Shown one piece after another: positions 55,385-64,000 of a stretch of DNA of 64,000 nt. The notes under the pieces were generated by a model, which saw only the letters and a list, made by a program, of their open reading frames with translations, ran no database searches and was not told the origin of the DNA. The DNA is from Elstera cyanobacteriorum. Lineage in GTDB: Bacteria; Pseudomonadota; Alphaproteobacteria; Elsterales; Elsteraceae. The stretch lies in contig NZ_NOXS01000033.1 of assembly GCF_002251735.1 (NCBI RefSeq), positions 483,737 through 547,736 of the forward strand. Direction: 5' to 3'. Numbering within the stretch: position 1 is the stretch's first letter; every line of letters starts with the position of its first letter. Made by a program: the position numbers and the translations under genes.

Positions 55385-57085
55385 CTAGGCCGCTTTCAAA
55401 CGGGCAACGAGCGTATCGACACCCTCTTGAAGCGACCGGCAGGCGTCACCGAGGCTGGCGGTGGATTCCTCCACCACCACGGCGGCGGAGCCAACCGCTT
55501 CGGCGACATGCTTGACACCCGTGATATCGCGGCTGACGGCCTGGGTTCCAATGGCGGCTTCCGACACACTGGCACTGATATCAGCCGTGGCGGATCCTTG
55601 TTCACTGACGGCCTCGGCGATGACCATCAAAGCCTGCTCGACGCGGCCAATAGTGCCAACGATGAGGCGGATCGCCCCTGCGGCCTGATCGGTCGCGCCG
55701 CGCATCGAATTAATTTCGCCGGCAATTTCCTCGGTCGCTTGCGCCGTTTGTTGCGCCAAACTTTTAACCTCGGTGGCGACGACCGCAAAGCCCTTGCCAG
55801 CTTCGCCCGCCCGCGCCGCTTCGATCGTGGCGTTCAGCGCCAACAGATTGGTGCGTTCGGCAATATCGGTAATCAGGCGCAGCACTTCGCTAATGCGGCC
55901 CGACGCCTGAACCAGATCGCCCACCACGCGGTCCGTGCGGGCCGCTTCCGAGACCGCTTCCTGAGCGATGCTGCTGGATTCGCGCACCTTGACGTTAATC
56001 CGCTCGATCTGATCGGCAAGGCGATTGGTTGCCCCGGCGACCGTCGAGACATTCGAACTGGCCTGTTCGGATGCTGCAGCAACTAGAACCGATTGTTGAC
56101 TGGCCTCTTCAGCATTGCGGGCCAAGCTGATCGACTGATTGCGGATGGTCGAGAGCATATCGGACATCGCGACCACGGCCTGACGCACCGACTGTTCAAT
56201 ATCGGCAGCCAGCGTCGTCATCATTTGCTTGCGGATACCTTCGGCCTGTTTGCGGTTAGCCTCTTGCTGAGCCGTCAGTTCCCGAACCCGTTCGGCGTTC
56301 ACTTTAAAGACTTCGACGGCGGCTGCCATGGCGCCGATTTCATCACGCCGGTGCAGGGCTGGAATTGTCACATCCAGGTCATCGTTTGCCAAACGGCCCA
56401 TCGCATCGGTCATATCGCGAACAGGCTTTGCAATCGATTGACCAACGATAACGGCAATCAATGCCAAAATCAGGGTCGCAGCACCGGAAATAATGAGATA
56501 AAGGCTACGCGCCCGCTGACCAGCCTCTGTTGCTTGTTGGATCGCTGCATCCGCCTGGCGACGCGCTTCAGCCTCAAACTCCGATAAGTTTGCGATAATC
56601 GCTTCGGACGCATTCTGGGCCGTAAAGACCAACGTGACCGAAGAGGCGACATCGAGCCGGACGGAGTTTAGAACGGCATTGGCCCCGGCTTCATACTTCT
56701 GCAACTTGTCGCCAAACCCCGAGAGCAGCCCAGCTTCCACCGCATTCAAACTGTAGCGCGTCGGTAACGCCCCGAGCAGCCCTTTAGTATTGCCAAGCTT
56801 CGCCTTGAAATCGCCCTCAACTTTAGAGAGAATTTTCTCATCGGAGATCGCGGCGCTCCAGGCAACCATGCGAATAAGCTCGGCATGGGTTTGCTCGAAG
56901 GCGCGGGAAAGTTGAAGGGCTTCCGTCGCTTTGGCGCTGGACACATGCGTGATCTGATCGAGAACGCGGTTTTGTTCAGAGATTGTTGTGATGCCGAGGA
57001 CGGCCAAAAACCCCAGGGCAACCAGGGCAACCCCCGGGATAAAGAAAACCTTCCAGCGGATCGATAGGGAGATCTTTCTAGCCAC
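55385..57085 (-). CDS. Methyl-accepting chemotaxis protein
   Basis: 566-residue chemoreceptor. TM1 is at about residues 9-30 ([20 protein letters not shown]). A helical periplasmic domain of about 160 residues (four-helix-bundle type) follows, then TM2 at about 200-220 ([20 protein letters not shown]). The HAMP domain is [19 protein letters not shown]. The signalling hairpin carries the tip [23 protein letters not shown] 57085 has AGAGAGGA six bases upstream; the in-frame ATG at 57160 has no ribosome-binding site. A secreted Cache protein gene follows directly. Confidence 0.93.
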   Translation of the reverse strand: MARKISLSIRWKVFFIPGVALVALGFLAVLGITTISEQNRVLDQITHVSSAKATEALQLSRAFEQTHAELIRMVAWSAAISDEKILSKVEGDFKAKLGNTKGLLGALPTRYSLNAVEAGLLSGFGDKLQKYEAGANAVLNSVRLDVASSVTLVFTAQNASEAIIANLSEFEAEARRQADAAIQQATEAGQRARSLYLIISGAATLILALIAVIVGQSIAKPVRDMTDAMGRLANDDLDVTIPALHRRDEIGAMAAAVEVFKVNAERVRELTAQQEANRKQAEGIRKQMMTTLAADIEQSVRQAVVAMSDMLSTIRNQSISLARNAEEASQQSVLVAAASEQASSNVSTVAGATNRLADQIERINVKVRESSSIAQEAVSEAARTDRVVGDLVQASGRISEVLRLITDIAERTNLLALNATIEAARAGEAGKGFAVVATEVKSLAQQTAQATEEIAGEINSMRGATDQAAGAIRLIVGTIGRVEQALMVIAEAVSEQGSATADISASVSEAAIGTQAVSRDITGVKHVAEAVGSAAVVVEESTASLGDACRSLQEGVDTLVARLKAA

Positions 57086-57583
57086 GCTCGGTCCTCTCTC
57101 ACCAAAACGAGCCAGCCCCCCGGATTTGGCGGCGGGGTTCAGGGGCTCGCACTCGGCCATTTGTATGCATATCGATAATAGGCTGCCGGCGCGGAGCTGT
57201 CCAATAATGATTCGCGTCTTACAAGCAAGAGATCATTACAATCGTATGTTTCCTCTCCATGACAAGGATAGGTCGTGGAGAATGCCGATCTTAAAACTTT
57301 ATGAAAAGAACCATATGCTTTAAATCGGACGCCGAAAGAGGCTAAGAAATCTATCCATTGGCGCTCAAATTACCCCTAAAAACCTGACCCGTGAAAGGGA
57401 AAATATTTAAAAAAGCGTTTATCCTGCATTTATGTGTAGGGATCGTGCTTTATTTTTAGACGATTTTACCGCACACGCCGCATATGTACTAAGGATGTAA
57501 CTCGGAATATTAACTAACGTTAAAACGCGGCCTAATCGGAGCGCTCTTATGATCGGGATTGCTAATTATTAGGGGTCGCCATG
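57086..57583. other. 498-bp AT-rich intergenic region
   Basis: Between the chemoreceptor start and the recQ stop, both on the minus strand. I see no credible gene or RNA. It is clearly AT-richer than the flanks and holds an inverted repeat TTAAC-TAAC-GTTAA at 57510-57523. The part nearest 57086-57200 should contain the chemoreceptor promoter, but no consensus element stands out. Confidence 0.6.
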
Positions 57584-59422
57584 TCAACCAAAGTGCCGCA
57601 GTTGATCGAGAATAGCGTCGCCATAGCGGTCCAGCTTTGATCGTCCGATGCCTGGAATACGGGACAGCGCTTCTAAGCCTCTGGGGCGCGTCCGAACAAT
57701 ATCGATCAGCGTCGCATCGGTCAGGATCACATAGGGCGGCACCTTGTGATCGCGGGCAAGATCCATGCGCCACGCGCGGAAGGCTTGAAACAGTCGCTCT
57801 TCCTGCGCGGTGAGTTCGACGGTGCGGCGGCCGGTCGGGGCCGCCCGGCGTTCGGCCCGCGGCGCGGGATCACGGCGCAGGTGCAACGGTTCGGCATCGA
57901 CAAGGACCGGGCGGGCGGCATCGGTCAGGCATAGGCCCCCGAAGGCTTCCGGATCGGCGGTAATCAGGCCCAGGGCCAGCAACTGCCGGAAGACCGAGCG
58001 CCAAGCGTCCTTCGAGAGATCGCTGCCGACGCCGAAGGTCTTCAGCCGATCATGTCCATGCTCGGCGACCTTATCGGTCCGCTCCCCCCGCAGCACGGCG
58101 ATCAAATGTTCGGCGCCGAAGCGCTGACCCGTGCGATAGATGGCCGACATGGCCTTGCGCGCGGCCTCGGTCGCCTCCCAAGTTTCCACCGGCTCGTGGC
58201 AAATATCGCAATTGCCGCACGGCTCCGGCAGCGCTTCGCCCAATTGGCGCAGCAGAAAGGTCCGGCGGCATTCGGCGGTTTCGCAATAGGCGAGCATGGC
58301 ATCGAGCTTCGCTTTTTCCCGCCGTTTGTGATCGTCGGGCGCGGTCGAGGCTTCGAGGCGTTGGCGGTGCATCGCCACATCTTGCAGGCCATAGGCCATC
58401 CAGGCGGTCGCGGGCAGCCCGTCACGCCCGGCGCGGCCCGTCTCCTGATAATAGGCCTCGATACTTTTTGGCAGGTCGAGATGGGCGACGAAGCGAACGT
58501 TCGGCTTATCGATCCCCATGCCAAACGCGATGGTCGCGACCATCACGATGCCTTCTTCGCGCAGAAAACGGGTTTGATGCGCCTCGCGCACACCCGCATC
58601 AAGGCCCGCATGATAGGGCAGGGCGGGGATACCCTGATCTTTTAGCCAAGCTGCGGTTTCATCCACCCGCTTGCGCGTGCTGCAATAAATAATGCCCGCG
58701 TCGCCCGCGTGCTCGTCTTTGATAAACCCGAGCAACTGGCGGCGCGGGTCCTTCTTGGCGATCACCCGATAGGTGATATTCGGCCGGTCGAAGGACATGA
58801 CGAACTGTCGCGCCGCCTCCAGCTTCAACTGGCGGATAATATCGTCGCGGGTGGGCGGATCGGCCGTCGCCGTCAGCGCGATGCGCGGCACCCACGGCCA
58901 GCGTTCGTGCAGCAGCGTGAGGGCGCGATAATCGGGGCGGAAATCATGGCCCCATTGCGACACGCAATGGGCTTCGTCGATGGCAAACAGCGCTAGGCGT
59001 GCATGGTCGGCGGCTTCGAGGAAGGAGGGGGTTTGGATCCGTTCTGGCGCGATATACAGAAGGTCGAGCCGCCCATCGGCCAGCGCCCGCAAAATCTCGC
59101 GCTGTTCCCCCGGCTCCTGCCCGGAATGCAATCCTGCCGCCGCCACCCCCGCCTCGGTCAGGGCTGCCACTTGGTCTTGGATCAAGGCAATCAATGGCGA
59201 GACGACGATGCCGCAGCCGTCGCGCACCAAAGCCGGAATCTGATAGCACAGCGATTTGCCGCCGCCGGTCGGCATCAGCACCAGCGCATCGCCCCCGGCG
59301 ACCACATGGGTCACGATCTCGGCCTGCGGCCCGCGAAACCGGTCGTACCCAAACACCGACTGGAGAACGGCCAGCGGTTTCGAAGGGGCGGAAGGATAGT
59401 CGGACAGGGGCAGCGCCGTCAT
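57584..59422 (-). CDS. recQ: ATP-dependent DNA helicase RecQ
   Basis: 612-residue 3'-5' helicase for recombination and fork repair. Walker A is [17 protein letters not shown], the DEAH box is [20 protein letters not shown], and motif VI is [14 protein letters not shown]. The RQC zinc site has Cys in YCETAECRR and [11 protein letters not shown]-terminal HRDC domain is present ([31 protein letters not shown]). The length and all domains are those of full bacterial RecQ. Confidence 0.96.
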   Translation of the reverse strand: MTALPLSDYPSAPSKPLAVLQSVFGYDRFRGPQAEIVTHVVAGGDALVLMPTGGGKSLCYQIPALVRDGCGIVVSPLIALIQDQVAALTEAGVAAAGLHSGQEPGEQREILRALADGRLDLLYIAPERIQTPSFLEAADHARLALFAIDEAHCVSQWGHDFRPDYRALTLLHERWPWVPRIALTATADPPTRDDIIRQLKLEAARQFVMSFDRPNITYRVIAKKDPRRQLLGFIKDEHAGDAGIIYCSTRKRVDETAAWLKDQGIPALPYHAGLDAGVREAHQTRFLREEGIVMVATIAFGMGIDKPNVRFVAHLDLPKSIEAYYQETGRAGRDGLPATAWMAYGLQDVAMHRQRLEASTAPDDHKRREKAKLDAMLAYCETAECRRTFLLRQLGEALPEPCGNCDICHEPVETWEATEAARKAMSAIYRTGQRFGAEHLIAVLRGERTDKVAEHGHDRLKTFGVGSDLSKDAWRSVFRQLLALGLITADPEAFGGLCLTDAARPVLVDAEPLHLRRDPAPRAERRAAPTGRRTVELTAQEERLFQAFRAWRMDLARDHKVPPYVILTDATLIDIVRTRPRGLEALSRIPGIGRSKLDRYGDAILDQLRHFG

Positions 59423-59461
59423 TGCGCCGCCACTATAGGGGCGGGCGGTGGCGATGTCATG

Positions 59462-60220
59462 TTAGAGATGGCGGCGGGCAGCGTCCGTCAAATATGTTTG
59501 CATGTCGCGGTAGGGCCCGGGACCGAAGGACGCGCGGGCAACCCCAAGGGCCCTGAGGGTCGGGAGGTCGGGGGTGGCGCGCGTCATCATAATATTGACC
59601 GGTAAGGCGACTTCGGTACACAGGCGGGCGATAAGATCCCTATCGGCCAATCCCGGGGCAAAGAAGCCCGATGCTCCCGCTTCGGCATAGGCTGCGGCGC
59701 GCTCTAAAGCCGCCGCAATCAGTCTGGTATGTTCGTCAGCAGGCGCCTGCAGGAAAAGATCGGTGCGGGCATTGATGAAGAGCGGCACGCCGAACGCATC
59801 GGCTTCGGCGCGCAGGGCAGCAATCCGTTTGCAGTGTGCATTGAGCGGATGAAGGCCCGTGCCGCCAACAATACCATCCTCAAAGTTAATTCCGGCGATC
59901 CCGAGGGGGAGTAGGCGCCGCAGGGTTGCCGCGACCGTCTCTGGGGAGACGCCATATCCGCCCTCGAGATCGACAGAGAGCGGCAGGTTCGTCGTTGCCG
60001 TGATCCGGTCAATGATCATCGCGAGAAGATCGAGCGGCAGTTGTTCGCCGTCGGCATAGCCTTGAGCAGCGGCAACCGACCAACTGCCGGTTGCCAACGC
60101 CTTGGCCCCCGCGTCGGCGACGCAGCGCGCGCTGCCAGCATCCCAGATATTGACCAACACCAATGGATCGCCCTTGGCGTGCAGGGCGGTAAAAGCGGCG
60201 GCTTTCGGCGCAGAACTCAT
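59462..60220 (-). CDS. PEP mutase / isocitrate lyase superfamily enzyme
   Basis: 252-residue TIM-barrel protein of the ICL/PEP-mutase superfamily. Features are LVNIWDAGSARCVADAGA, LPLSVDLEGGYG, GINFEDGIVGG (metal-binding acids) and FINARTDLFL. It lacks the KKCGH loop of true isocitrate lyases. Relatives include oxaloacetate decarboxylases and carboxyphosphoenolpyruvate-type enzymes; the substrate is unknown. ATG 60220 has GGAG eight bases upstream and overlaps the ada stop by 4 bp, so it is part of the ada transcript. Confidence 0.83.
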   Translation of the reverse strand: MSSAPKAAAFTALHAKGDPLVLVNIWDAGSARCVADAGAKALATGSWSVAAAQGYADGEQLPLDLLAMIIDRITATTNLPLSVDLEGGYGVSPETVAATLRRLLPLGIAGINFEDGIVGGTGLHPLNAHCKRIAALRAEADAFGVPLFINARTDLFLQAPADEHTRLIAAALERAAAYAEAGASGFFAPGLADRDLIARLCTEVALPVNIMMTRATPDLPTLRALGVARASFGPGPYRDMQTYLTDAARRHL

Positions 60221-61296
60221 TGGATAGTCTCCGAGGGTAGGACGTGGTTGCGGACGCGGGCCTCGTGCGTCAGAAGCCAACGTTTGCGCCAGAGGCCGCC
60301 GCCATAGCCGGTCATGCTGCCGTCTTGGCCGATGATCCGGTGACAGGGGATGAACAGCGCGATGGGATTGGCGCCGACGGCACGCGCTACGGCGCGGGCG
60401 CCACCGGGAGTTGCCATGCTTTCAGCAAGGGCGCCATAGCTTAGGGTCTCGCCTGTCGAAAGCTTGCGCAGGGCTGCCCAAACGCGGCGATTGAAGGGGG
60501 AACCGGCAGGGGCAAGGCGTAGGGACTGCGGTGCTATGCCGGTCGCAAAATAGGTGCTCAATGCGCCGGTCACCTGGTCGTGGACTGCCGTTCGATCAAA
60601 GGTGATGCCGGAGCCGGTAAGGGTCCGGAGCCGGGTCAATTCGGCTAACAGGGCCTTGCGGTCGAAGAATTCCAGCAGATGCAGCGCTTGGGTATCGCTC
60701 ACCGCCAACATAGCGCCGAGCGGCGTTTCAACCCAATCGGCAAACAGCAGGGTGCGCCCGCGTAAAGCGGCGGGTGTTTCGCCTAGCAGTCGCCCGACCG
60801 CCTCCCGGAAGCCGCTGCTAGACCCGAAGCCCGCCGCCATCTGCGCGGCGATCACCTTCTCCTCGGTCGCCAATCGGCCGACGCCTTGGCCCAATCGGCG
60901 AACTCGGGCAAGCTCAAGAAAGGTCATGCCGAAGGCACGCTTAAAGGCTCGGCGGACAGTCGAGGCGTCATACCCCAGGGCGGTTATACCGTCTTCGCAC
61001 CATGGGATTTCGGGAGCTTGGTCTAACCGGTCGAGCAAATCGGCGACTAGGGGATCGCGCCGCCGAAACAGCTCGAGCGGGCGGCAGCGTTGACAAGGTC
61101 GGAACCCAGCCTCGAAGCAGGCGGCGACCGAGGCGAAGAACCGACTATTCTCGCGCTTTGGCTTGCGCGCTGGGCAGCTCAGGCGGCAGAAAATGCCCGT
61201 CGTCGTCACCCCGACGAAGGCGTGGCCATCATAGGCGACATCGCGGGCGACGAGCGCGGCGTAAAGCGTATCATCGGAGGGGAGAAGCAGGGACAT
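60217..61296 (-). CDS. ada: Ada: methylated-DNA repair protein and transcriptional activator
   Basis: 359-residue bifunctional protein. The N-terminal Ada zinc domain has the methyl-accepting Cys in GIFCRLSCPARKPKRENSRF and the further zinc Cys in FRPCQRCRP. An AraC-type helix-turn-helix follows (STVRRAFKRAFGMTFLELAR). The C-terminal O6-methylguanine-DNA methyltransferase has the acceptor Cys in IPCHRIIG and GYGGGLWRKRWLL. It repairs alkyl damage and induces its own regulon. It probably has a very short mRNA leader. Confidence 0.95.
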   Translation of the reverse strand: MSLLLPSDDTLYAALVARDVAYDGHAFVGVTTTGIFCRLSCPARKPKRENSRFFASVAACFEAGFRPCQRCRPLELFRRRDPLVADLLDRLDQAPEIPWCEDGITALGYDASTVRRAFKRAFGMTFLELARVRRLGQGVGRLATEEKVIAAQMAAGFGSSSGFREAVGRLLGETPAALRGRTLLFADWVETPLGAMLAVSDTQALHLLEFFDRKALLAELTRLRTLTGSGITFDRTAVHDQVTGALSTYFATGIAPQSLRLAPAGSPFNRRVWAALRKLSTGETLSYGALAESMATPGGARAVARAVGANPIALFIPCHRIIGQDGSMTGYGGGLWRKRWLLTHEARVRNHVLPSETIQ

Positions 61297-61302
61297 GGGA
61301 CG

Positions 61303-61308
61303 AGTATA
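61303..61308 (-). promoter_or_regulatory. Possible ada -10 element
   Basis: TATACT on the minus strand ends six bases before the ada ATG. No ribosome-binding sequence lies between, so the transcript may be leaderless. No good -35 is visible, as expected for an activator-dependent promoter. Confidence 0.4.
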
Positions 61309-61381
61309 GCGCTCTGCCCGATGTAGTGCCGCCGGGTTTCAGGCGTCTATTTTTCCGCCGGGGGGACTAAGCGGAGAGCCC

Positions 61382-62509
61382 TCACATCCCCCCCACCCGT
61401 TCCGCCAGGGCCGCCGCCTGTGGCAGCAGCGGCAGCAGCGTTGAGAGCGGCGTCGGGTCGGCTTTGAAGGGGCCCCAGCGGGTGACGGGGTTGGAGAGCG
61501 GCGTGCCGGGCTTCAGCGGATAGCCCCACAGGGCTTCGGCCAGCAGGCGCTGGCCGGTGTCGCCAGTCAGGAAGGTGATCAGCTTGACGGCGGCTTCCCG
61601 GCGTCCGGTCGCTTGCGTCGCGCCGATGGTCACCACTTCGACCGGGGTGCCGCGCCCGTCGCCGATCACCGGAAAGGTAACGGTGAGCTTATCGAGGGCG
61701 GGGCGCAGCGGATCGTCGCCCTTATCGGCCAAGCGGGCGAGGGTGCGGCTGCCGATCAGGGCGGCGTCGCATTTCCCATCCACCAGGGCTTGCACTAAGG
61801 GCCGGTCCTCGGCATCGGGTAAACTCGGGCCTTCGCTCGGGGGCAGCGTAACGGCGTTGGCGGTAACGCCCCGCAACCAGGCCTCGGCGGCCAAAGGATC
61901 GGGGATCATTTGCGTCGCCAGAAAGGCGCGACTGGCCAGCCGCCCCAGTGGCGGCAGGCACAGGCGACCTTTCAGGGCCGGTTTGGCAAGATCGTCATAG
62001 CGCGCAATGTCGCCGGGCTTCACCTTATCGCCCATGCTCACGGCGGCGCGGACGAACCCGGTCACGGCAATCCAGCGGCCGCCTGCGTCGCGATAGGCGG
62101 CGGGAATGGCTTTATCGAGATCGGGAATGGTGACCGGCACCAAAAGGCCCGCCGTCGCCGCCCGTTCCGCCCGGGTGAGGGTTGGCAGCAGGGCGACATC
62201 GGCGGCGGTGGTCGCGCCTTCGCGCAGCAGGCGGCCCAGCATCAAATCGGCCTGATCGCTCTCGATCTGGACGGCGATGCCCTGGGCTTTCTGAAACTCG
62301 GCAAAAACCGGGGCGAGGCGCTGCGGATCGAAAGAGGTGTAGAGCGTTAAGCGAGGTAGCTCTTTCGCACTGTCTTTCGGGGTCTCGGGCGCGGGCGCCT
62401 CGGCGGGGGCCTGGGCGACCGCGGGCGCCGGGCTGGCCGGAACAAGGGCAGCGGCGGTCCCGCTCAGCAGTCCCGTCAACAGCAGGGCTGAAAGGACTAT
62501 GCGGCTCAT
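61382..62509 (-). CDS. Extracellular solute-binding protein, iron(III)-type
   Basis: 375-residue periplasmic binding protein with a signal peptide and an Ala/Pro-rich linker (to about residue 48). The domain begins LTLYTSFDPQRLAPVFAEFQ and continues with SDQADLMLGRLLREG, PADVALL-like sequence and GKCDAALIGSRTLARLA, resembling FbpA/FutA proteins. Typical iron-coordinating Tyr pairs near the C-terminus are not evident, so the ligand is uncertain. No permease or ATPase gene is next to it. It overlaps the rlmB-type gene by 4 bp. Confidence 0.78.
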   Translation of the reverse strand: MSRIVLSALLLTGLLSGTAAALVPASPAPAVAQAPAEAPAPETPKDSAKELPRLTLYTSFDPQRLAPVFAEFQKAQGIAVQIESDQADLMLGRLLREGATTAADVALLPTLTRAERAATAGLLVPVTIPDLDKAIPAAYRDAGGRWIAVTGFVRAAVSMGDKVKPGDIARYDDLAKPALKGRLCLPPLGRLASRAFLATQMIPDPLAAEAWLRGVTANAVTLPPSEGPSLPDAEDRPLVQALVDGKCDAALIGSRTLARLADKGDDPLRPALDKLTVTFPVIGDGRGTPVEVVTIGATQATGRREAAVKLITFLTGDTGQRLLAEALWGYPLKPGTPLSNPVTRWGPFKADPTPLSTLLPLLPQAAALAERVGGM

Positions 62510-63354
62510 GCCGGCCTCTCCGCCAAAACACGGCGGGTGGCGTAGAGGGCCACGGCGGCGGCGTTGGAGACGTTGAGCGAGGCAAACTCCCCGGCGGTTG
62601 GCAGATGGCCGAGCGCATCGCAGGTCTCGCCGGTCAAGCGGCGCAGACCGGGGCCCTCCGCCCCTAAAACCAGCGCCACGCGCCCAGGACGTAAAACCGC
62701 CTCTAGCGGCTTTTCGGCAATGCCTTCGAGACCAACAACCCAAACGTCGGCTTCCTGCAACTGGCGGATCGCGCGGGCAAGGTTGACGACGCGGACGATC
62801 GGCACCGCTTCGAGCGCGCCGGATGCAGTTTTTGCCAAGGTGCCAGTGGCGGCGGCCGCATTGCGATCCGGCAAGATCAGCGCCGTCGCGCCGAAGACTG
62901 CGCAGGAGCGCAGGATGGCCCCGACATTATGCGGATCGGTCACTTGATCGAGCAGAACGAACAGCGCGTCGGGGGCGGCGCTGAACAGCACATCTTCGAG
63001 GGCCAGTTCCGGCAGCGGCTCCACCCGCAAGGCGACGCCTTGGTGGACGGCGCCGGGCGGCACCAGCCGGTCGATCTCGGTACGGTCAACGATGCTCGGT
63101 GCAAGGCCCCCGGCGGACCAATCTTTCGCCGCCTCCGCCGTCAGCAGCAGTTGGCGGCATTGGCGCTCCGGGTTGGCCAAAGCGGCGCGCACGGCGTGAT
63201 GCCCGAACAGCCAAATCGGCCCCGACCCGGACGGGGGCCGTCCGCCCCCCGTGCCCCGGCGCGACCCATCGCCCTTACGGCCCTCGCTTCCGGCGGATTT
63301 CGAACCAGGGCGGGCGGGACGGGCAGGGGGGCGGGACGGGCGGGCGGGGGGCAT
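62506..63354 (-). CDS. rlmB: TrmH/SpoU-family 23S rRNA 2'-O-ribose methyltransferase (RlmB-like)
   Basis: 282-residue SPOUT enzyme. A basic, Pro/Arg/Gly-rich N-terminal tail (about 1-40) precedes the substrate-binding domain (IWLFGHHAVRAALANPERQC). The knotted catalytic domain has motif 1 LDQVTDPHNVGAILRSCAVF, motif 2 VALVLGAEGPGLRRLT and motif 3 LPTAGEFASLNVSNAAAVAL. It most likely methylates G2251 of 23S rRNA. ATG 63354 is chosen; upstream in-frame sequence runs back towards the tRNA promoter. Confidence 0.9.
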   Translation of the reverse strand: MPPARPSRPPARPARPGSKSAGSEGRKGDGSRRGTGGGRPPSGSGPIWLFGHHAVRAALANPERQCRQLLLTAEAAKDWSAGGLAPSIVDRTEIDRLVPPGAVHQGVALRVEPLPELALEDVLFSAAPDALFVLLDQVTDPHNVGAILRSCAVFGATALILPDRNAAAATGTLAKTASGALEAVPIVRVVNLARAIRQLQEADVWVVGLEGIAEKPLEAVLRPGRVALVLGAEGPGLRRLTGETCDALGHLPTAGEFASLNVSNAAAVALYATRRVLAERPA

Positions 63355-63487
63355 GGCGGTCAAATCACAAAAGAGAGACAAAAGAGGCCGCCAGTGTGCG
63401 CCGGGCGCGCGGGCGGGGCAAGCGGCTTCCCGGCGCGGGGACTGACATAAAAACGCAAGGAAACAGGAGTCCGATGACTGATAGCGG

Positions 63488-63515
63488 TTGACAGGATAGG
63501 GGGTTTTCCAATACT
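63488..63515 (+). promoter_or_regulatory. Promoter of the tRNA-Tyr / tRNA-Gly / tuf unit
   Basis: TTGACA at 63488-63493, 16-base spacer, AATACT at 63510-63515, then a GC-rich stretch. It lies about 45 bp before the tRNA-Tyr gene. Confidence 0.65.
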
Positions 63516-63560
63516 CCCCACCTCGTCGCGGCGGTTGGAAACGACCGCCTGGAGACCCTG

Positions 63561-63646
63561 GGAGGGGTGGCCGAGCGGTCAATGGCAGCAGACTGTAAAT
63601 CTGCCGACGTATGTCTACGTTGGTTCAAATCCAACCCCCTCCACCA
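63561..63646 (+). tRNA. tRNA-Tyr (GTA)
   Basis: 86-nt class II tRNA with a long variable arm. The acceptor stem is GGAGGGG / CCCCTCC. The anticodon GTA is at 63595-63597 in loop CTGTAAA, the T arm is GGTTCAAATCC, and the CCA is encoded at 63644-63646. Features fit tRNA-Tyr well. Confidence 0.97.
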
Positions 63647-63784
63647 TGGTCCTCTCCGGGCGTAAAGCTCTGGCGCGTGACATGTCGAAAGCGGTCGTAG
63701 GCGAGGGTCAGGTGGTGTTCCATCGGATCAGCGAGTGCGGACCGCTGCTGGCATATGGATTGACGCCGATGGCGCGCAGCCCGG

Positions 63785-63858
63785 GCGGGTGTAGCTCAAT
63801 GGTAGAGCCCCAGCCTTCCAAGCTGGTTGTGAGGGTTCGATTCCCTTCACCCGCTCCA
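63785..63858 (+). tRNA. tRNA-Gly (TCC)
   Basis: 74-nt tRNA. The acceptor stem is GCGGGTG / CACCCGC. The anticodon TCC is at 63817-63819 between CCAGC and GCTGG, the T arm contains GGTTCGATTCC, and the CCA is encoded at 63856-63858. It is separated from tRNA-Tyr by 138 bp with no other gene seen. Confidence 0.97.
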
Positions 63859-63954
63859 GTGCCGCGCGCGGCGTTCCGTCTTTAGGTCGGCACCCGTCCC
63901 ACCTTGGCCCATTCGTGGTCGCTATACCCCTGGTTTAGAGGAAGTCTCCAGTCC

Positions 63955-64000
63955 ATGGCGAAGGCTAAATTTGAGCGGAACAAGCCGCACTGCAACATTG
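63955..64000 (+). CDS. tuf: Elongation factor Tu, 5' end only
   Basis: The window ends after 15 codons and one base. The start MAKAKFERNKPHCNI matches the EF-Tu N-terminus. Its position behind tRNA-Tyr and tRNA-Gly is the common proteobacterial tRNA-tuf arrangement. GAGGA lies about 12 bases upstream of the ATG. Confidence 0.95.
   Translation, partial: MAKAKFERNKPHCNI

Noticed and set aside
63647..63784. Possible extra RNA gene between tRNA-Tyr and tRNA-Gly
   Set aside because: No cloverleaf or stable stem with a T run found in the 138-bp spacer.

Overview
The window looks like chromosomal DNA from a GC-rich alphaproteobacterium, most likely in or near the Rhodospirillales. The evidence is the two-piece circularly permuted tmRNA, an SspB-type ClpXP adaptor, DUF1491 and DUF3422 genes, ThyX in place of ThyA, and the tRNA-Tyr / tRNA-Gly / tuf order. 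No species is claimed. No prophage, insertion sequence or CRISPR array was seen.

Layout. 1-7.3 kb: 3' part of lepA, an EpmA-like lysyl ligase, a RumA/RlmD-type rRNA methyltransferase, an M24 aminopeptidase P and a TSUP permease. 7.3-16.6 kb: a thyX / DUF3293 / M14 carboxypeptidase run, a double CDGSH protein, an ABC exporter, a chemoreceptor, an MFS carrier, DUF523 and sspB. 16.6-24.4 kb: a divergent dgdR/dgdA-like pair, the split tmRNA gene, a small CDF transporter, a D-threonine-aldolase-like enzyme, class I fumarase, an overlapping FecR/OmpA-lipoprotein pair and an AAC(3)-I-like acetyltransferase. 24.4-29 kb: photolyase, a winged-helix regulator, a NIPSNAP protein divergent from a TetR gene across two near-identical operators, and a HAD phosphatase.

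29-37.6 kb is one nucleoside uptake and salvage operon: BMP-type binding protein, ATPase, two permeases, cytidine deaminase, DUF1491, purine nucleoside phosphorylase, deoxyribose-phosphate aldolase and thymidine phosphorylase, mostly joined by 4-bp overlaps. 38-44.4 kb is a peptide-uptake operon on the other strand: P1-family aminopeptidase, SBP_bac_5 protein, two permeases and two ATPases. In both operons a hairpin follows the binding-protein gene.

46-55 kb is the most unusual part. It carries a single-module type I polyketide synthase (KS-AT-DH-KR-ACP-TE) of about 2130 residues. Next to it are an unrecognised 155-residue helical protein, a stand-alone type II thioesterase and a patatin-like protein that lacks its catalytic residues. 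The built-in thioesterase has Cys instead of Ser as nucleophile. Upstream lies a chemoreceptor gene followed by a secreted single-Cache-domain protein.

57.5-64 kb returns to housekeeping and repair: recQ, a PEP-mutase/isocitrate-lyase-family enzyme overlapping ada, an iron-type binding protein overlapping an RlmB-type methyltransferase, then tRNA-Tyr(GTA), tRNA-Gly(TCC) and the start of tuf.
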